Assembly (NCBI GenBank): GCA_028455995.1
Contig: JABELC010000003.1
Coordinates: 3,720,001-3,784,000 of the forward strand
From: Scleromitrula shiraiana
Lineage: Eukaryota > Ascomycota > Leotiomycetes > Helotiales > Sclerotiniaceae
DNA length: 64,000 nt
Direction: 5' to 3'
The translations under genes and the position numbers were made by a program. This document shows, in pieces, positions 46,740 to 58,800 of this stretch (its first letter is position 1; every line of letters begins with the position of its first letter). The notes under the pieces were generated by a model. The model had not been told where the DNA came from. It did no database searches and saw only the letters and a program-made list of their open reading frames with translations.

Positions 46740-47180
46740 TCTATTGACATATGATATTAGCATATTCTGAATGGATAGAAGTAAACTGGTTGTCTTACAT
46801 GATTCTTAAATGTTTGACAGAAATCAGTGATATGAATCTTTTGAGTAGTTGAGAGACTGTTCTCTTTCTCGAAATGAGACTCGATGTGTTTAATGGCTAG
46901 AGAACAATGGAATTAAGAATGGATACCTAGCAGAAGATGGAATGATTTCTTCATGTGGTGTCTAGACGTCTTTGTGAAAAGATTGTGTAGATCAAGATGT
47001 AGCTAGATATCTAGAAGGACTATTTTTCTGGAGAAGGTAGTCTTTGATATATGTTAGATTGCAAGAAAATTGATGGTAGGCAAATATTAATTTGTAGATC
47101 CGGACGTAAAAACCTATGTGGATTTAGAGAATACAAAAGTAAAACCACCTTCAGGTAAATCAGCGACACATTTATGCACT

Positions 47181-47363
47181 TTACCCCTCCATCTTCACAC
47201 GCTTAAGAGTCACAGTGGACCGTCTAGCCTTACCATTCACCGCCTTAACATCGTAAGTTTGCGTTATTTTATGCCAGCGATAGTGTGATAAGTCTGATTC
47301 ACTTGTGTTTGGGAGAGCCTCGTTCTGTATAATTGTGTCATATTTGAGAGACGGAGTTGGGAG
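47181..47363 (-). pseudogene. Isolated 3'-terminal coding fragment
   Basis: An open stretch of 60 codons ends at TAA 47181-47183 and contains LSHYRWHKITQTYDVKAVNG and TVTLKRVKMEG. It lacks an ATG and could start after the acceptor-like TATACAG at about 47324. Its position just upstream of the tandem trio, on the same strand, and its C-terminal character suggest a remnant of a fourth member; similarity is too weak to be sure. Confidence 0.3.
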
Positions 47364-47663
47364 TCATGTATAATGGCGCCATGAGTGGAAGGCTTAGTCG
47401 TAGAGAAAGTGTATAAGTATGTCCCTAATCTCCCTTCCGAATCTTGTTGCTCTGCTCATCAAGCGCAAACACAACTAGCACTTACATTCTATTCAGCAGT
47501 TTTAAGATACTTTCTGAACTTCCCTCATACCATATCATTCCTTTAGGTCATACTATTGTTCTAAGATCGTTTCCCCAAAGCAAATTTGCTCCAAACCCCT
47601 ATCATAATCACGTTTCAATAGCAAACCCAACTTGAAAGTCTTAGATACAAATATCCATCGATC

Positions 47664-48231
47664 ATGTCCTCCAACAATGGATCTCGAGTTGATTGGACTG
47701 CCAATTTCAGAGATGGCGTCTCTTTGAGAAGAATTGTGGAAGATGCTGGTCGGCCAAAGCAAGTTCCCGAGACTCCCATCCCCATAACATGGATATGTAC
47801 TTCAGTAAGAAATCTTTCTTTTCAATCGATTGATGCCCAAAACCTCAAGTATAAAAGCTTATATATCTTCATAGTGCAATCAACCCAGACCGGAGCAAAA
47901 CAAAACTTGCGGCTACCAGCGTATGCCTCGTTGCATCGATACCAATACAATCGTTCCTAATCAAGAGTGTATTGCACCTAGAGTATGGGCAACCCCAACC
48001 GAACGCAGCACAATAGATATCAGAAATACCGAACTTTCTTTCATCGCTGAGAATCACTGGAAATGTCGCCAGGCAATCATTCAAAGATATCTAGATTATG
48101 AGGCCAAAAGACCCATTCAAGACATTCCCGATGAGGTTCGGAACCATTATTGTGATGAGTTCTGCGACAAGAGCAATGATACTTCTCTTGAGGAATTAGA
48201 TAGCGTCTATAATCAAAGATCAATCGCATGA
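47664..48231 (+). CDS. Small Cys-module protein with CxxC split by an intron
   Basis: Two exons: 47664-47804 and 47875-48231; intron 47805-47874 (70 nt, GTAAGA...CATAG, phase 0); 165 residues. The N-terminus MSSNNGSRVDWTANFRDGV is polar. The join gives W43-I-C45-T-S-C48-x10-C59-GYQRMPRC, identical in spacing and intron position to W-Y-C-P-S-C-x10-C in the 38542 gene. A helical second half has ENHWKCRQAIIQRYLDYEAK, and CDEFCDK follows near the end. No signal peptide. Probably a small zinc-binding protein. Without the splice the first frame ends early in unrelated sequence. It is the only plus-strand gene in this accessory block. Confidence 0.75.
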
Positions 48232-48604
48232 TTATTGAAATTCCCAATGACATTTTGGTATTTTCTAAGATTATCTCTGGTCACATGTTTCTACAAACTT
48301 CCTATCATTCAATTCTATTGGATTTTCTTAATATCATTTCATATCTATCCTCCAGCCCCCAGGGTAACCAAGTCATCAAGAAAATCCGTCCACTCTTTTC
48401 TCTTCCTCTTTCTTTCTTTTACTTTCTTTATATTTCCTTTCTCAATTAGCTATCTATCATGCAAACCTGTATGCATGATATGATACCATAACAAGCTTTG
48501 CATATTCCCTCTTTAGAATAGAATCTACCAGCTAGCAAATAAACTCATTGTTGCTTTTACATATTAATCAATTTTATTTCGGGATAAAGATGTTTTTTAT
48601 TGTG

Positions 48605-48637
<33 letters not shown>

Positions 48638-49295
48638 GCAAGAGTTTATGTTCAGCATGTTATATTTTCGGTGTGATCGTTGTGAGAAAATGAGCCAATA
48701 CGACAAGCGAGGGGAGAAGTAAGCGGGGTGTTTGATTACTTCATGGAGAATGTTTATTTTTTTGTCTATGAAAATAATAAGAGTTGTGTTATGATTAATG
48801 AATCTAATGTATTTGTATCTAGGTGTCTTGTTAACTTACTTCTTCAATATCCTATTATACCTTTTTTTATATTGTCATTATTTATTGATCTAAGGTTCTA
48901 TTTCATCATTTAAGCAACCACCTCACAATCTTACTATCTCAACGATTCTTTATATATATTAATGATTTACTTTCCTATCATCATATTGTCTCTAACTATT
49001 TTCAATACCTCCCCTTCACAATCTAAACATTCTATATCTACATCTTCTTACATACCTAGCGCTCTATTTCCCCTCAACTTATATTTCTCCTTGCTTAAAC
49101 AACTTACCATCTCAACATTTCAACCTCTCATCATCTTATCAGCTTAATATCTTCATTTCTACACCATAAATTCTACTTTCTTATATCTTTATCATGATTT
49201 CACTCCATTCAATTCCATCTCTCTACTATCTCAAAACATTATAGTCATATCTCCTATATACCTAACCCCCTAGCCCCTTACCTCCTCATTAACTT
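48232..49295. repeat. Low-complexity intergenic DNA with (GTT)n
   Basis: A trinucleotide run of GTT (about 10 copies) is at 48607-48638. From about 48900 onward the plus strand is C/T/A-rich with very little G. Short frames here are compositional artefacts. Confidence 0.6.
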
Positions 49296-49699
49296 AGGCC
49301 CCGTTCAGATTATTTTTTCAATTTGTTACCAAAATGAGTTTAGAGTAAAATATTTTAGTTAAAGTGAATAGTTTTTTCAAAAAGGTTGTAACTTTACAAA
49401 ATGTTGAAATCATCATGATGATACATTATTTTATCAAAAGCTAATCAAAACTACTATAAAGAATTAGCAACTTGAAAGCTATTATACAAATTTTAAAAAT
49501 TTACAGACCTGTAAATATAGCTTTTATATAAATGATTATCTCATTTGATAAACTATTTATTTTAATAATATTGCTATTTAAAATAAAAATTACATTCAAT
49601 AAATGTCTACTAAATGATAAGTTACTAGTACTACTAGTAGTGCTAGTAGATAATATTTATAGATCTAAATAAAGAAAAAAAGTGATCCAAACAAGGCTT
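49296..49699. mobile_element. Candidate MITE, about 404 bp
   Basis: The left end AGGCCCCGTTCAGATTATT and the inverted right end AAGCCTTGTTTGGATCACT match at 12 of 19 positions, and all 7 mismatches are transitions, as RIP would give. GCC-x2-GTT-x2-GAT ends are common in hAT-type MITEs. The interior is AT-rich and unlike the surrounding pyrimidine-rich DNA. Flanking octamers ATTAACTT and TATATCTT agree at only 5 of 8 positions, so the target duplication is not established. Confidence 0.5.
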
Positions 49700-51980
49700 T
49701 ATATCTTTAATTCACCCCCCACTTCTTTATTACTACCTAAATGTATCTATCTTCCATCTTCTCATAACCCGTAAATCTCTTGAATCTTATATTCCACCAC
49801 CCCACTACCACATCTTCAAGTTCATATATTTACATCTCCATAATCCTTCATAAACTCACCTTCTTATCAATCTACCTCTCCATATACTATACCCTCACCT
49901 ACATCTATATTTTCATTCCGAAACATCCCATCTTTCTATCCTCCCACAACCCAAACCTCTTTGAGACCCACCAAAAATACATACTCCCAACTCTCCCTCC
50001 TCCTTCCTCCCTTCCCTTTCCTCCCTCCCTCCCACCACCAACCCCCTATCCCATCACATCCATTTACCTCTTCCCGCTCCCAAAAAAAAACAAAAAATTC
50101 CTCCACTTCTTGATTCAACTATGTAATCTAATACCTAAATTCTTAATCATACAATCATCAATTATTCCAACATCTATCAATTCCCGACCCCAAACTTATA
50201 TTTTTTACCTTAATTTATTTTATCTAACCCTATCGTTTCTAGCACCATCCTGCAACCTCGAGTTCTACTTTTATCACAAACGCTAAATTTTCTCCACCTA
50301 TAATACATACATGTCTAAATCTCCTCCTTCACCTCCATGTATATCTACATCTTCATCACTATCCCCCTATCCATCCCCCTATCCATCCACTCACCCTATA
50401 CAAAACATACCATACCATACCATACCATACCATACCATACCATACCATACCATACCATTAAACCGCACTCTCCCTCCCTCTCCCCACACCCCCTCCCTCC
50501 ATCCCTCTCTCCCTACCTACTGGCAACCCAACCCAACCATCTACTAGTACATCAATCCCACCTCATCTCGCACCACCCACCTCACAACCGAAAAAAATAA
50601 ACTCATTCACTCTGAATCCACATACATACATACATACATATCCATACATATATAAAACCCAATACCAATACCAATCCATGCCACTCCACCCTACCCACCC
50701 CCCCCTCTCCTTCAACTTCTTTATCCCTCTTTCTCTTTCCCTTCCTCCAAAACCTTCTATTCATCCCAATTAAACAGTACAAATTTCTCAATTATAAATT
50801 CAAGTTATAAATTATAAAATAAGTTACATCTACCATACCTACTAGTACCCAAAAATAAACCAGAACTAACTCATCCAAATCTGAATCACAGCATTTACTA
50901 GTCTAGTACCATCGTGACATCTCATCTCATCTCATCTCATCGCACACTGGCACCTCATAGTATTATCCCGCCTCAAAGAACAGAAACTTGAAAAAAAGAA
51001 AAAATAATTGTCGTTAAAGATAAAGATAAAAATAAAGATAAAGATAGCATACATACAGCGTACAGTCACGGTAGCCCAAAAAATATAATTACTAGTATTT
51101 ATTTCGATTCCAAGTTCGATTTATCTACCCATCCATCCATCCATCTATCCATCCATCCATCATTAATAATGAAATCCTTCGACTCCGAGTCGGAGTCCCC
51201 CTTTATCATCACTAGTATTAGTATCATTATAAACACCCCATCCCATCCCATCCCATCCCATCCCAATCCAATCCAATCCACTCCAATCCCATCCAATGCA
51301 ACCATGCCCCCGACTCACCATCTCTCAGGCTCGATTTTTAATAAACGAATAAATGAATCAAATAAATCATAAATCATATAAACTAATAAATCAAATAAAC
51401 AAATCAAATAAACGAATCAAATAAACTAATAATCTTGAACAAATAAACTAATAAACTACTACAGCTACTGCTACTAGTAAGTCCATCATAACATTCATAT
51501 TCATATTCATATTCATATTTATTTATTTACTAGTTTATTTATTAGTTTCAAATTATCCCATTTTCCAAAACCGTATCATGATGTATCGTATATATGTATA
51601 TATATATATATATAAATCTCATCGCGTCATTATATCATATCATATCATATCATATCATATCATATCATATCATATCATATCATATCATATCATATCATAT
51701 AATAGATCGTCCTATCCATTCCTCCCCTTTCCTTCCCTCTCTCCGAGTCCCCTCGGATCATATATATATATATATATCATATCGTGAGTGTAAGTAATAC
51801 TATATATACCATGCCATAAATGTAATCCAATCTAAGTCGATTACTCTTCTCTTCTCTTCTCTTTTCTTCCCCCGCCTTTCCCTTTCTCCAGCTAGCTCGA
51901 TATATAAATCCATGTCGTAAGTAAGTAAGTAAATAAGTAAATAAATAAATTATTCGTCAGTGATCTTCAACCCATCTATT
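49700..51980. repeat. Strand-asymmetric, repeat-rich intergenic DNA
   Basis: The plus strand is strongly depleted in G up to about 50830 (CCT/CCCT/ACC runs). Arrays include CATAC pentamers (about 10) at 50406-50457, ATCC near 51127-51163, CCCAT near 51238-51264, AAATAAAC-type runs at 51330-51450, ATATTC near 51494-51520, TA at about 51595-51616 and ATATC pentamers (about 13) at 51631-51700. TA runs recur at about 51760-51776. Long frames in this region are composed of Pro/Ser/Thr/Ile and are not genes. Confidence 0.7.
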
Positions 51981-54519
51981 CTATCTCCCCTTAAATTTCC
52001 CATCAACAACATCCAAACCATCCTCCCTCTCATCCCTCTTAATAAGTTCATCCCCCGCCAAAAGTGCCGTATCCTCCCCCTCATCCTCATCCCCCACCAT
52101 CATTATAATCCCCCTCTCCTCTTCATCCTCATCCTCGCTCTCCCCATGCTCCCCATGATCACCATCCTCCCTCCCCTCCCCCTCCACAATCCACCAAATC
52201 GGTACCGCCCCCACCGCACTCAACCCCCCCAACAAAAACCAAGGCGCAACCACAAACCCCCCCTCCAATCCCCACGTAAACGCGCCCCCAGCCATCGCCG
52301 GCCCCACCGCCCTCCCCACAGCCGAAATGCTAACCGCGAATCCATTCAACGTCCCCAGAATCCTAAGACTACTCGCCGAATTCGTCATCAATATGACCGA
52401 GCACGGGAATGCGAAAATCACGCAAAATGAGCGGATTATCATGATGGCGAACATAACCACCTGTTGTTTTTCCGAGGATTCGATGAGAGCCGTGTAGGGT
52501 GTCATGAAACAAACGAGGGGGAAAGTGATGGCGCATATTTTGAAACAGTTTAGGACGCCGAATTTTTTGGCTGTGGGGGGGAAGATGAGGAATTGGATTA
52601 GACAGCCTACAATTCCGTACATGGTGAAGAGGGTTCCTATTCTTGAACTATCGAGGCCGAAACCACCAGAGAATTTGAATGGGAGAGAAGTATTTTCAGG
52701 GGTATGGGATTGTCGGGGGTGATGCATGAAGATTGGGAGGATTTGGTCGTAGGCTACGGCGTGGAGGGCTAGGAATGTGTAGGCGGTCAGGTTTATGACT
52801 GATTGAGGAGTGAAAACTTCGCGAAGAGTGGGGCGGAGTTGGACGGGTTTTGATTTAGTGGTGAATGTTGTGTTCGAGGATGACGAAGTTGGTCGAAGTA
52901 GAGAAGCGGAGGATTCATCGGTGTAGTCTGAATGGGAACGGAAGTGTTTTTTCGATCTTCCATTGCAACATTGTTTTGTGGCATCAATTACTTTTTCTCC
53001 TATTTGAATTCCCCAATCTTTTTTATTGCGTTTCGTTTCCAAGGTTTCCTGTAGTTTATTAGTGAGATCTTAATAAAGTAGATAATTCAGGAATCGAACC
53101 TTCAAAAACAAAAGTCCCGTGGTAATTCCAATCATAAAAAATCCACTAGCAACCAAATTTGGTAATGCAAATGGAAATTTAAGAAGAAATTTGTTATTTC
53201 CAAATAATTCCGGATAATTTTGAGCTGGTTTAGCAAAGAAACCACCAAACGATGGACCAAATATAGATCCAAGACTCCAAACTAATGGCATGATTGAAAA
53301 AGCTCTTGGCTGAAGTTCCTTTTGAGGAACCATTTCTGCTACCATGGTTCTAATAATACCAACTGAAAACAAATGTTATTCAAATCTATTCAATAGGATG
53401 AATGATCTTTTAATCACTTACCATTTCCGTTACATCCTCCATGAAGTGCTCTTGCTACTATAGCCATAGGTAAACTTGTTGACATTCCCCATATAATACT
53501 GCATATCATTGTACAAGTCAATGCAGTAAGTATAGCAGGTTTTCTTCCAAATTTATCAGATGCTCTACCCCAAAGTACGGCTGTCATACATTGGGTCATT
53601 GAGAAGACGGCTGATGTTATACCTGCCCATTTTGGTACATTCTTTTTTTCTATTCCAAAACTTTCTATCATTTCCGGCTGCGAGATTGTTAGTTATGTGA
53701 TGTCTCTAGATAAAGTAGAATAAAATGCTTACTAAGTATGGAAAGACTGATGTTAAGGCAACTGGTTCTGCAAACCTACATATTGCTAAAGAAAAGGATA
53801 TTAGTATGAATTATCAGGAATTGAAATTATCGTTGTCTAATCAAGTGTAATAATCATGCGTTACAATTTGAAGTGTCCAATATAGAAGATGAATGGAAAA
53901 TCGGAATAGACATCGGTGACATTGTGAAATTAGATAGTCATAGCATGTAAATGTATATTTGTATATTTAAATTCCATCACAACATGAAAGTTAATTCCAA
54001 CATCACTTTATCGCATATGCAAAACGAACGCTAATTGTTGCACAAGAAAGCAGGGGAATTTTTGGTTGGATTGAATTGAATTGAATTGAATTGAATTGAT
54101 CTCAAATGATGATGAGGATGATGATGAGTAATTAATCTGAAATTCCGAAGCGGAGGAACAGAGGGACAAAAAGTTTCGGGTAGGAGCGGTTGGCGGGGTA
54201 TTTATTGTATTGTATTGTATTGAAGCAATACTGTACCAAACCAAAACACAACCGCATAGATGGGTAGATAGATCGACTTCCACTCCAATAACCTCAATTT
54301 GAAGAGAATTGACTTTTTGATCCTCAATTTCCCTTTTCATCATGAACGAAGAAACTTTCCAACGAATCGAACATTTGACAATGATGATGATGATGAAGAT
54401 GATCCTGCTGGACAATAATTCTTGTAAAGAATATATAGGAACTCGATAGGAAACTTACCAAGAATAGCAAGTTGTTTTGAAGGTAATTTAGCAGATCCGG
54501 AAGTCTTTCTTTTTACCAT
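51981..54519 (-). CDS. MFS transporter (DHA1 / zinc-induced-facilitator-like group)
   Basis: Five exons: 54519-54459, 53785-53733, 53677-53422, 53362-53100 and 53048-51981; introns 673, 55, 59 and 51 nt; 566 residues. All joins keep frame: MVKRKTSGSAKLPSKQLAIL + AICRFAEPVALTSVFPYL + PEMIESFGIEKK. Motif A appears as GRASDKFGRKP between TM2 and TM3. About twelve hydrophobic segments are visible, with a hydrophilic central loop (Ser-rich, about residues 240-300) and an acidic C-terminal tail (DEDEEERG). The CRFAEP...VFPYLPEM start is typical of fungal plasma-membrane or vacuolar multidrug/zinc-facilitator-like exporters. Substrate unknown. The 673-nt first intron is unusually long for this genome. 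Confidence 0.88.
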
Positions 54520-54545
54520 ATTGAGTTTATTACTGATGATGAAGA

Positions 54546-54576
<31 letters not shown>

Positions 54577-55169
54577 CTATGATGATGATAAATCTTTCTC
54601 TCTCTAGATCTAGAACTGGTTATTGTAACAATTCCTCAGATAAAATCATGAATCAAATCAAGTCAAGTAAGTCAAATATAACGACTGATGAATACCGTCA
54701 CGGTAGAAAGTATTATAAAAAGGAAATATGAAGATATAAATTCCCTTTTAGTGATGAGTTAAATAACCAATGAATGAATTATATATAATATATAATACAT
54801 TCGATGGGGAAGAATAAGAAGATATAAATGGATGATTAGTATTTAAAGGAAAGAAAGGGAAAAGAAAGGAAAGGAAAGGAAAGGAAAGAAAAGAAAAGCA
54901 AATCTTTAAAAAAGAAGAAACTCCATTCAGAAAGTATCATAGTGGGGCAAAAAACCAGCATCTCCTTCTAGATCGACCAGCAACCTGGACAACGCCTTTC
55001 CGATAATTCTCAATACATTTTAGTTTTTACTTAATTCCGTATTAATTCCGTATTAATCCCACAATCCATATCCATAGTGATCTAGGCAGATGCGTGAGAC
55101 CTTACCGTTGATAACCCTTCATGTCATGCATATATGAGTAAAGTAGTAAAAAAAAAATGAGCACAAAAC
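54520..55169. other. Promoter region of the transporter, repeat-rich
   Basis: Contains GAT trinucleotides at about 54545-54590 just upstream of the transporter ATG and a purine run (GGAAA/AGAAA) at about 54846-54900. The last 8 bp, 55162-55169 (CACAAAAC), are the left target duplication of the large TIR element. Confidence 0.6.
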
Positions 55170-55681
55170 TTATCTCATCCTCAGACCCTTAGAGTTGAAT
55201 TAAATAATAACTTAGAATATTATAATATGGAAAAATTACTAATGTTTTAATACGAAAATGGCTCATTTTTTAATCGAAACAAGTTCAACACCATAAAGAT
55301 CTAAGGCACTTTAGGCGTTTTTTTGGTAAGAACCGATTTTGTTTAATGAAAGCACTTTAACTTTATATTTTTACTTTTCAATTATAATTTATTTAAAAAA
55401 GAATTATATTATTTGAAAGCTTTTATTTATTAATATTTATATAATTAATATTAAATATTTAAATTATATAATTGATTTAAAATTTTATTTTTAAAAATTT
55501 TATATAAATAAGATTTATTTTAAACTTGAACTTATTCAATTTTTCTATTTTTAATATTTATATATTAATAATGATTTTAGACTTAATCAAATCGTTATTT
55601 TAAATTAGATATTTTATAAATCTACAAATTATATTAACAATGTTGTAATAAATATTGAAAAAGATTAAAATGATTAGAGTT

Positions 55682-55841
55682 TGTTAGGATATAGATCACA
55701 AGGTAGCATGTGACAAGCACATGACCACAATCGTATATATATACGACCTAATAATCTATACTATAAATAGATCAATAATAAAAATATTAAATATAAACTA
55801 TAGTATTATAATTATATGACTTAAATTGAAATAAAACTATA
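55682..55841 (+). repeat. 5' LTR of the copia element, 160 bp
   Basis: Starts TGTTAGGATATAG; its last bases AAACTATA correspond to AAACCACA of the 3' LTR, a C-to-T change. The outer 60 bp keep CG/CA-containing sequence, whereas the inner end is fully AT-converted. Confidence 0.9.
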
Positions 55842-58800
55842 TTAATCAATATTATATAGATTAGATATTATAAGTATTAAGGCAATATTATAATAATAGA
55901 AATATTATTAAAGAAATTGGAATTAAATTTAAAATATTAATAAGATATTTTAATTAAAAATAATATATAATATTAAAATAGAATATATAAATGTTAAAAC
56001 AATATTACAAATTTTTGCATTTATTATGCATATTTTTAGCTTAATTTTTTTAATTTAATTTTTTAAAATTTCAATTTCTTAATTTTTATTTTTTTAAGAT
56101 TTTTATAATATTTTTATATTTTTAAAAACTTTTAATAATAATGAAATTTTTTTTATTATTTTTTTTATTATTTCTTTTTTATTTCTTTTTTTTATTTTAT
56201 TTTATATATTCATTATTTTTAGATTTATAAAAATTATATTAAAAAACTTTGATTTTTATTTAAAAATATTATTATTTTTAAATTAATAAAAGCTATAAGA
56301 ATTCAGGAATATTCCTTAAAAATAAATAAATTTTTATTATTTTATAATAATTTATTTTTTTCTTTTTTTTTTTTTTTTTAATTCCCCCTATATAATAATA
56401 GAGAATTTATTTTTTTTATTAAAATATAATATTTTTTTTTAATTATTTATATAAATATCTTTATTTAATTTTCTTTTTTAAATTAATATAATAAAAAGAA
56501 ACTTTTTTTTTTTAAATTACTTTTTTTTAAATTAAAATTTTGAAGAATATAATGAACTTTGTGAATTTTTTGAAGATAAATTTAATCCTAAAAATAATTT
56601 TGATAGTAAAATTTTTTTATTATATATTCAATTTAAAATTTTAAAATATATTTATTATTATATTTTTGATAATAATATTTTATAAATATTTAAAAACGAT
56701 TTTGCAAATTAGATTTTAAAATATTTTATTATAATTTAAAAAAAAAATTTTTTTATATTATGATTTTTTAAACAATTTTTATAAAAATTCAATATCAATG
56801 TTTTTATTGATTTTGATATTAATATTAGTTTAATTTCTATATTTTTTTTAAGGCTTTATTTAAATGGATTTTAGAAGTGATAGATATAATAATTTGCAAT
56901 ATATAATTTAATGTATAATCAAATATTTTTATTGTAATAATTAAAAAATTTAATAATTTAAAAAAGAAAGATGGAAAAAACTTTATTATTAATTTTATTT
57001 AAAAAGATAAAATTAAAGATAAAGATAAAAAGGATAAAAAAAACAAATAAAAAAAAAAGAAATTATTTAATTTTAAAAAATCCGATTTTAAATTAATATT
57101 TATTGAAGGAGAAGATAGTAATAGTGATAATTTTGATTTTGATTTTGATTTTGATTTTGAAAATGATTTTTTTGATTATTTTGATTATTTAGATTTTGAA
57201 GATTTTGAGATTGATTTTATTTTATTTGATGTTAATAAATAATTTGAAAATCTTATAAAATATTATATATTAAATAATAATAAATATAATAGTTAAATAA
57301 ATAATATCGAATATAAATCAATTATTTATAAAGATAATTATAAATAAATTGATTTATTTAAATAATATTGATATTTTAGTATTTTATTTATATTATATAA
57401 AAATATTTAAAAATATTATTATAATATTATTAAATATAAAAATTCAAATATTAATTAAAAAATAATTATTAAAGAATTTTAGAAAGTATTTAAAGACAAA
57501 AAATAGAAACATAATATATATAATAATTGGTTTAAAATTATTTTTTATATTATTATTATAAATAATTTATTAAAATTAATTAAATAATTATATAAAATTT
57601 TATTTAATAAAATATATATTATAAAGTTTGAATTATTATTAAAAATATGTGGCGATTTTATATATATAATAAAATTTTTTATAATTTGTTAAAATTATTT
57701 TATATACTTTTAAAGATATTTAGATTTATTCAAAACATTTATTGTTACAACTATAAAGATTTGTATATTTATTATAATATAAAAAAGTATAAAAAATAAG
57801 TTTAAAGATAAATCGTTTTTTAAAGAAAAAAATAACGATATAATTGAATAAAATTTTAATAATTGACGATTTTAAGGAAGCAATTAGAGTAATAATAATT
57901 TTTGACTTTAAAACAAAAATATATATTTTAATGATTAAATTTTCTAATTTAATAATAATTATTATAATCAAAAACAAAAAATATATTATATTTGTAAAAA
58001 AGAAGGATATTGATTAATTAGATATATTTTTAAAAAACGAACTGTAGTGAAGGAAAAATTTAACTAAAAAATGAAATCAAGATTTGGTTTTAATGGTATA
58101 TAAGGTTTTAGCAAGAATTATGATCGATATATTTAAAATAAATATGATGATAATAACGATTTTATTTATATGATTGAAGAAATCAAAGTATTTTAATTAG
58201 AATTATATTTTAATAATGATGATGATGATGGTGATATTAAAGTATTTATTATTTTATATAGTTTTTATATTATTATAGATGATAATTGTAATAGTTTTGT
58301 TATAGAATTTAATAATTTAATTATTTTATATATTTATATTAGCGAAATTGATCAAAAATTCGAGATTTATTTATAGATTGAATGTTATAGTGAATATGAG
58401 TTTATCGATATAATGATTGATTTTAGTATTGCAAAACGATTAATTATCGATTATAAACAGTTTTTAGTATTATAAAAATTTATTTGAATCGATATAAAGA
58501 TTTTAGATTTAATTATAAATTTTAGGTTTGGTTTTGATAATATTTTTTTTATTAAAATTATTTTAATTATTAGTTTAATTAGCATAATTGATATTTATAT
58601 TGTTAATGTTAATATTTTATTTTTATTAAATTTTATAGATATAGATTATGTTTAAGTTTTATTTAATAATATTAAAAATGAATTTTAGTATATTAATGAT
58701 AAAATATGGAAGATTATTAGATGTTATAAATATGCATTTGTTGATTAGTTAATCTTTTTTCAAGAATTTTAATAATTTATTGTAGAATTATTAAATATAG

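Noticed and set aside
49780..50286. 168-codon plus frame rich in Ser, Pro, Ile and Tyr
   Set aside because: Composition follows the G-depleted DNA around it; stops TAG/TGA are rare simply because G is rare. No motif or splice logic.
51960..52430. 156-codon Pro/Arg-rich plus frame
   Set aside because: It is the antisense shadow of the MFS transporter's last exon.
57726..57977. 83-codon minus frame inside the AT-rich island
   Set aside because: It is Ile/Lys/Phe-only sequence antisense to the RIPped copia element.
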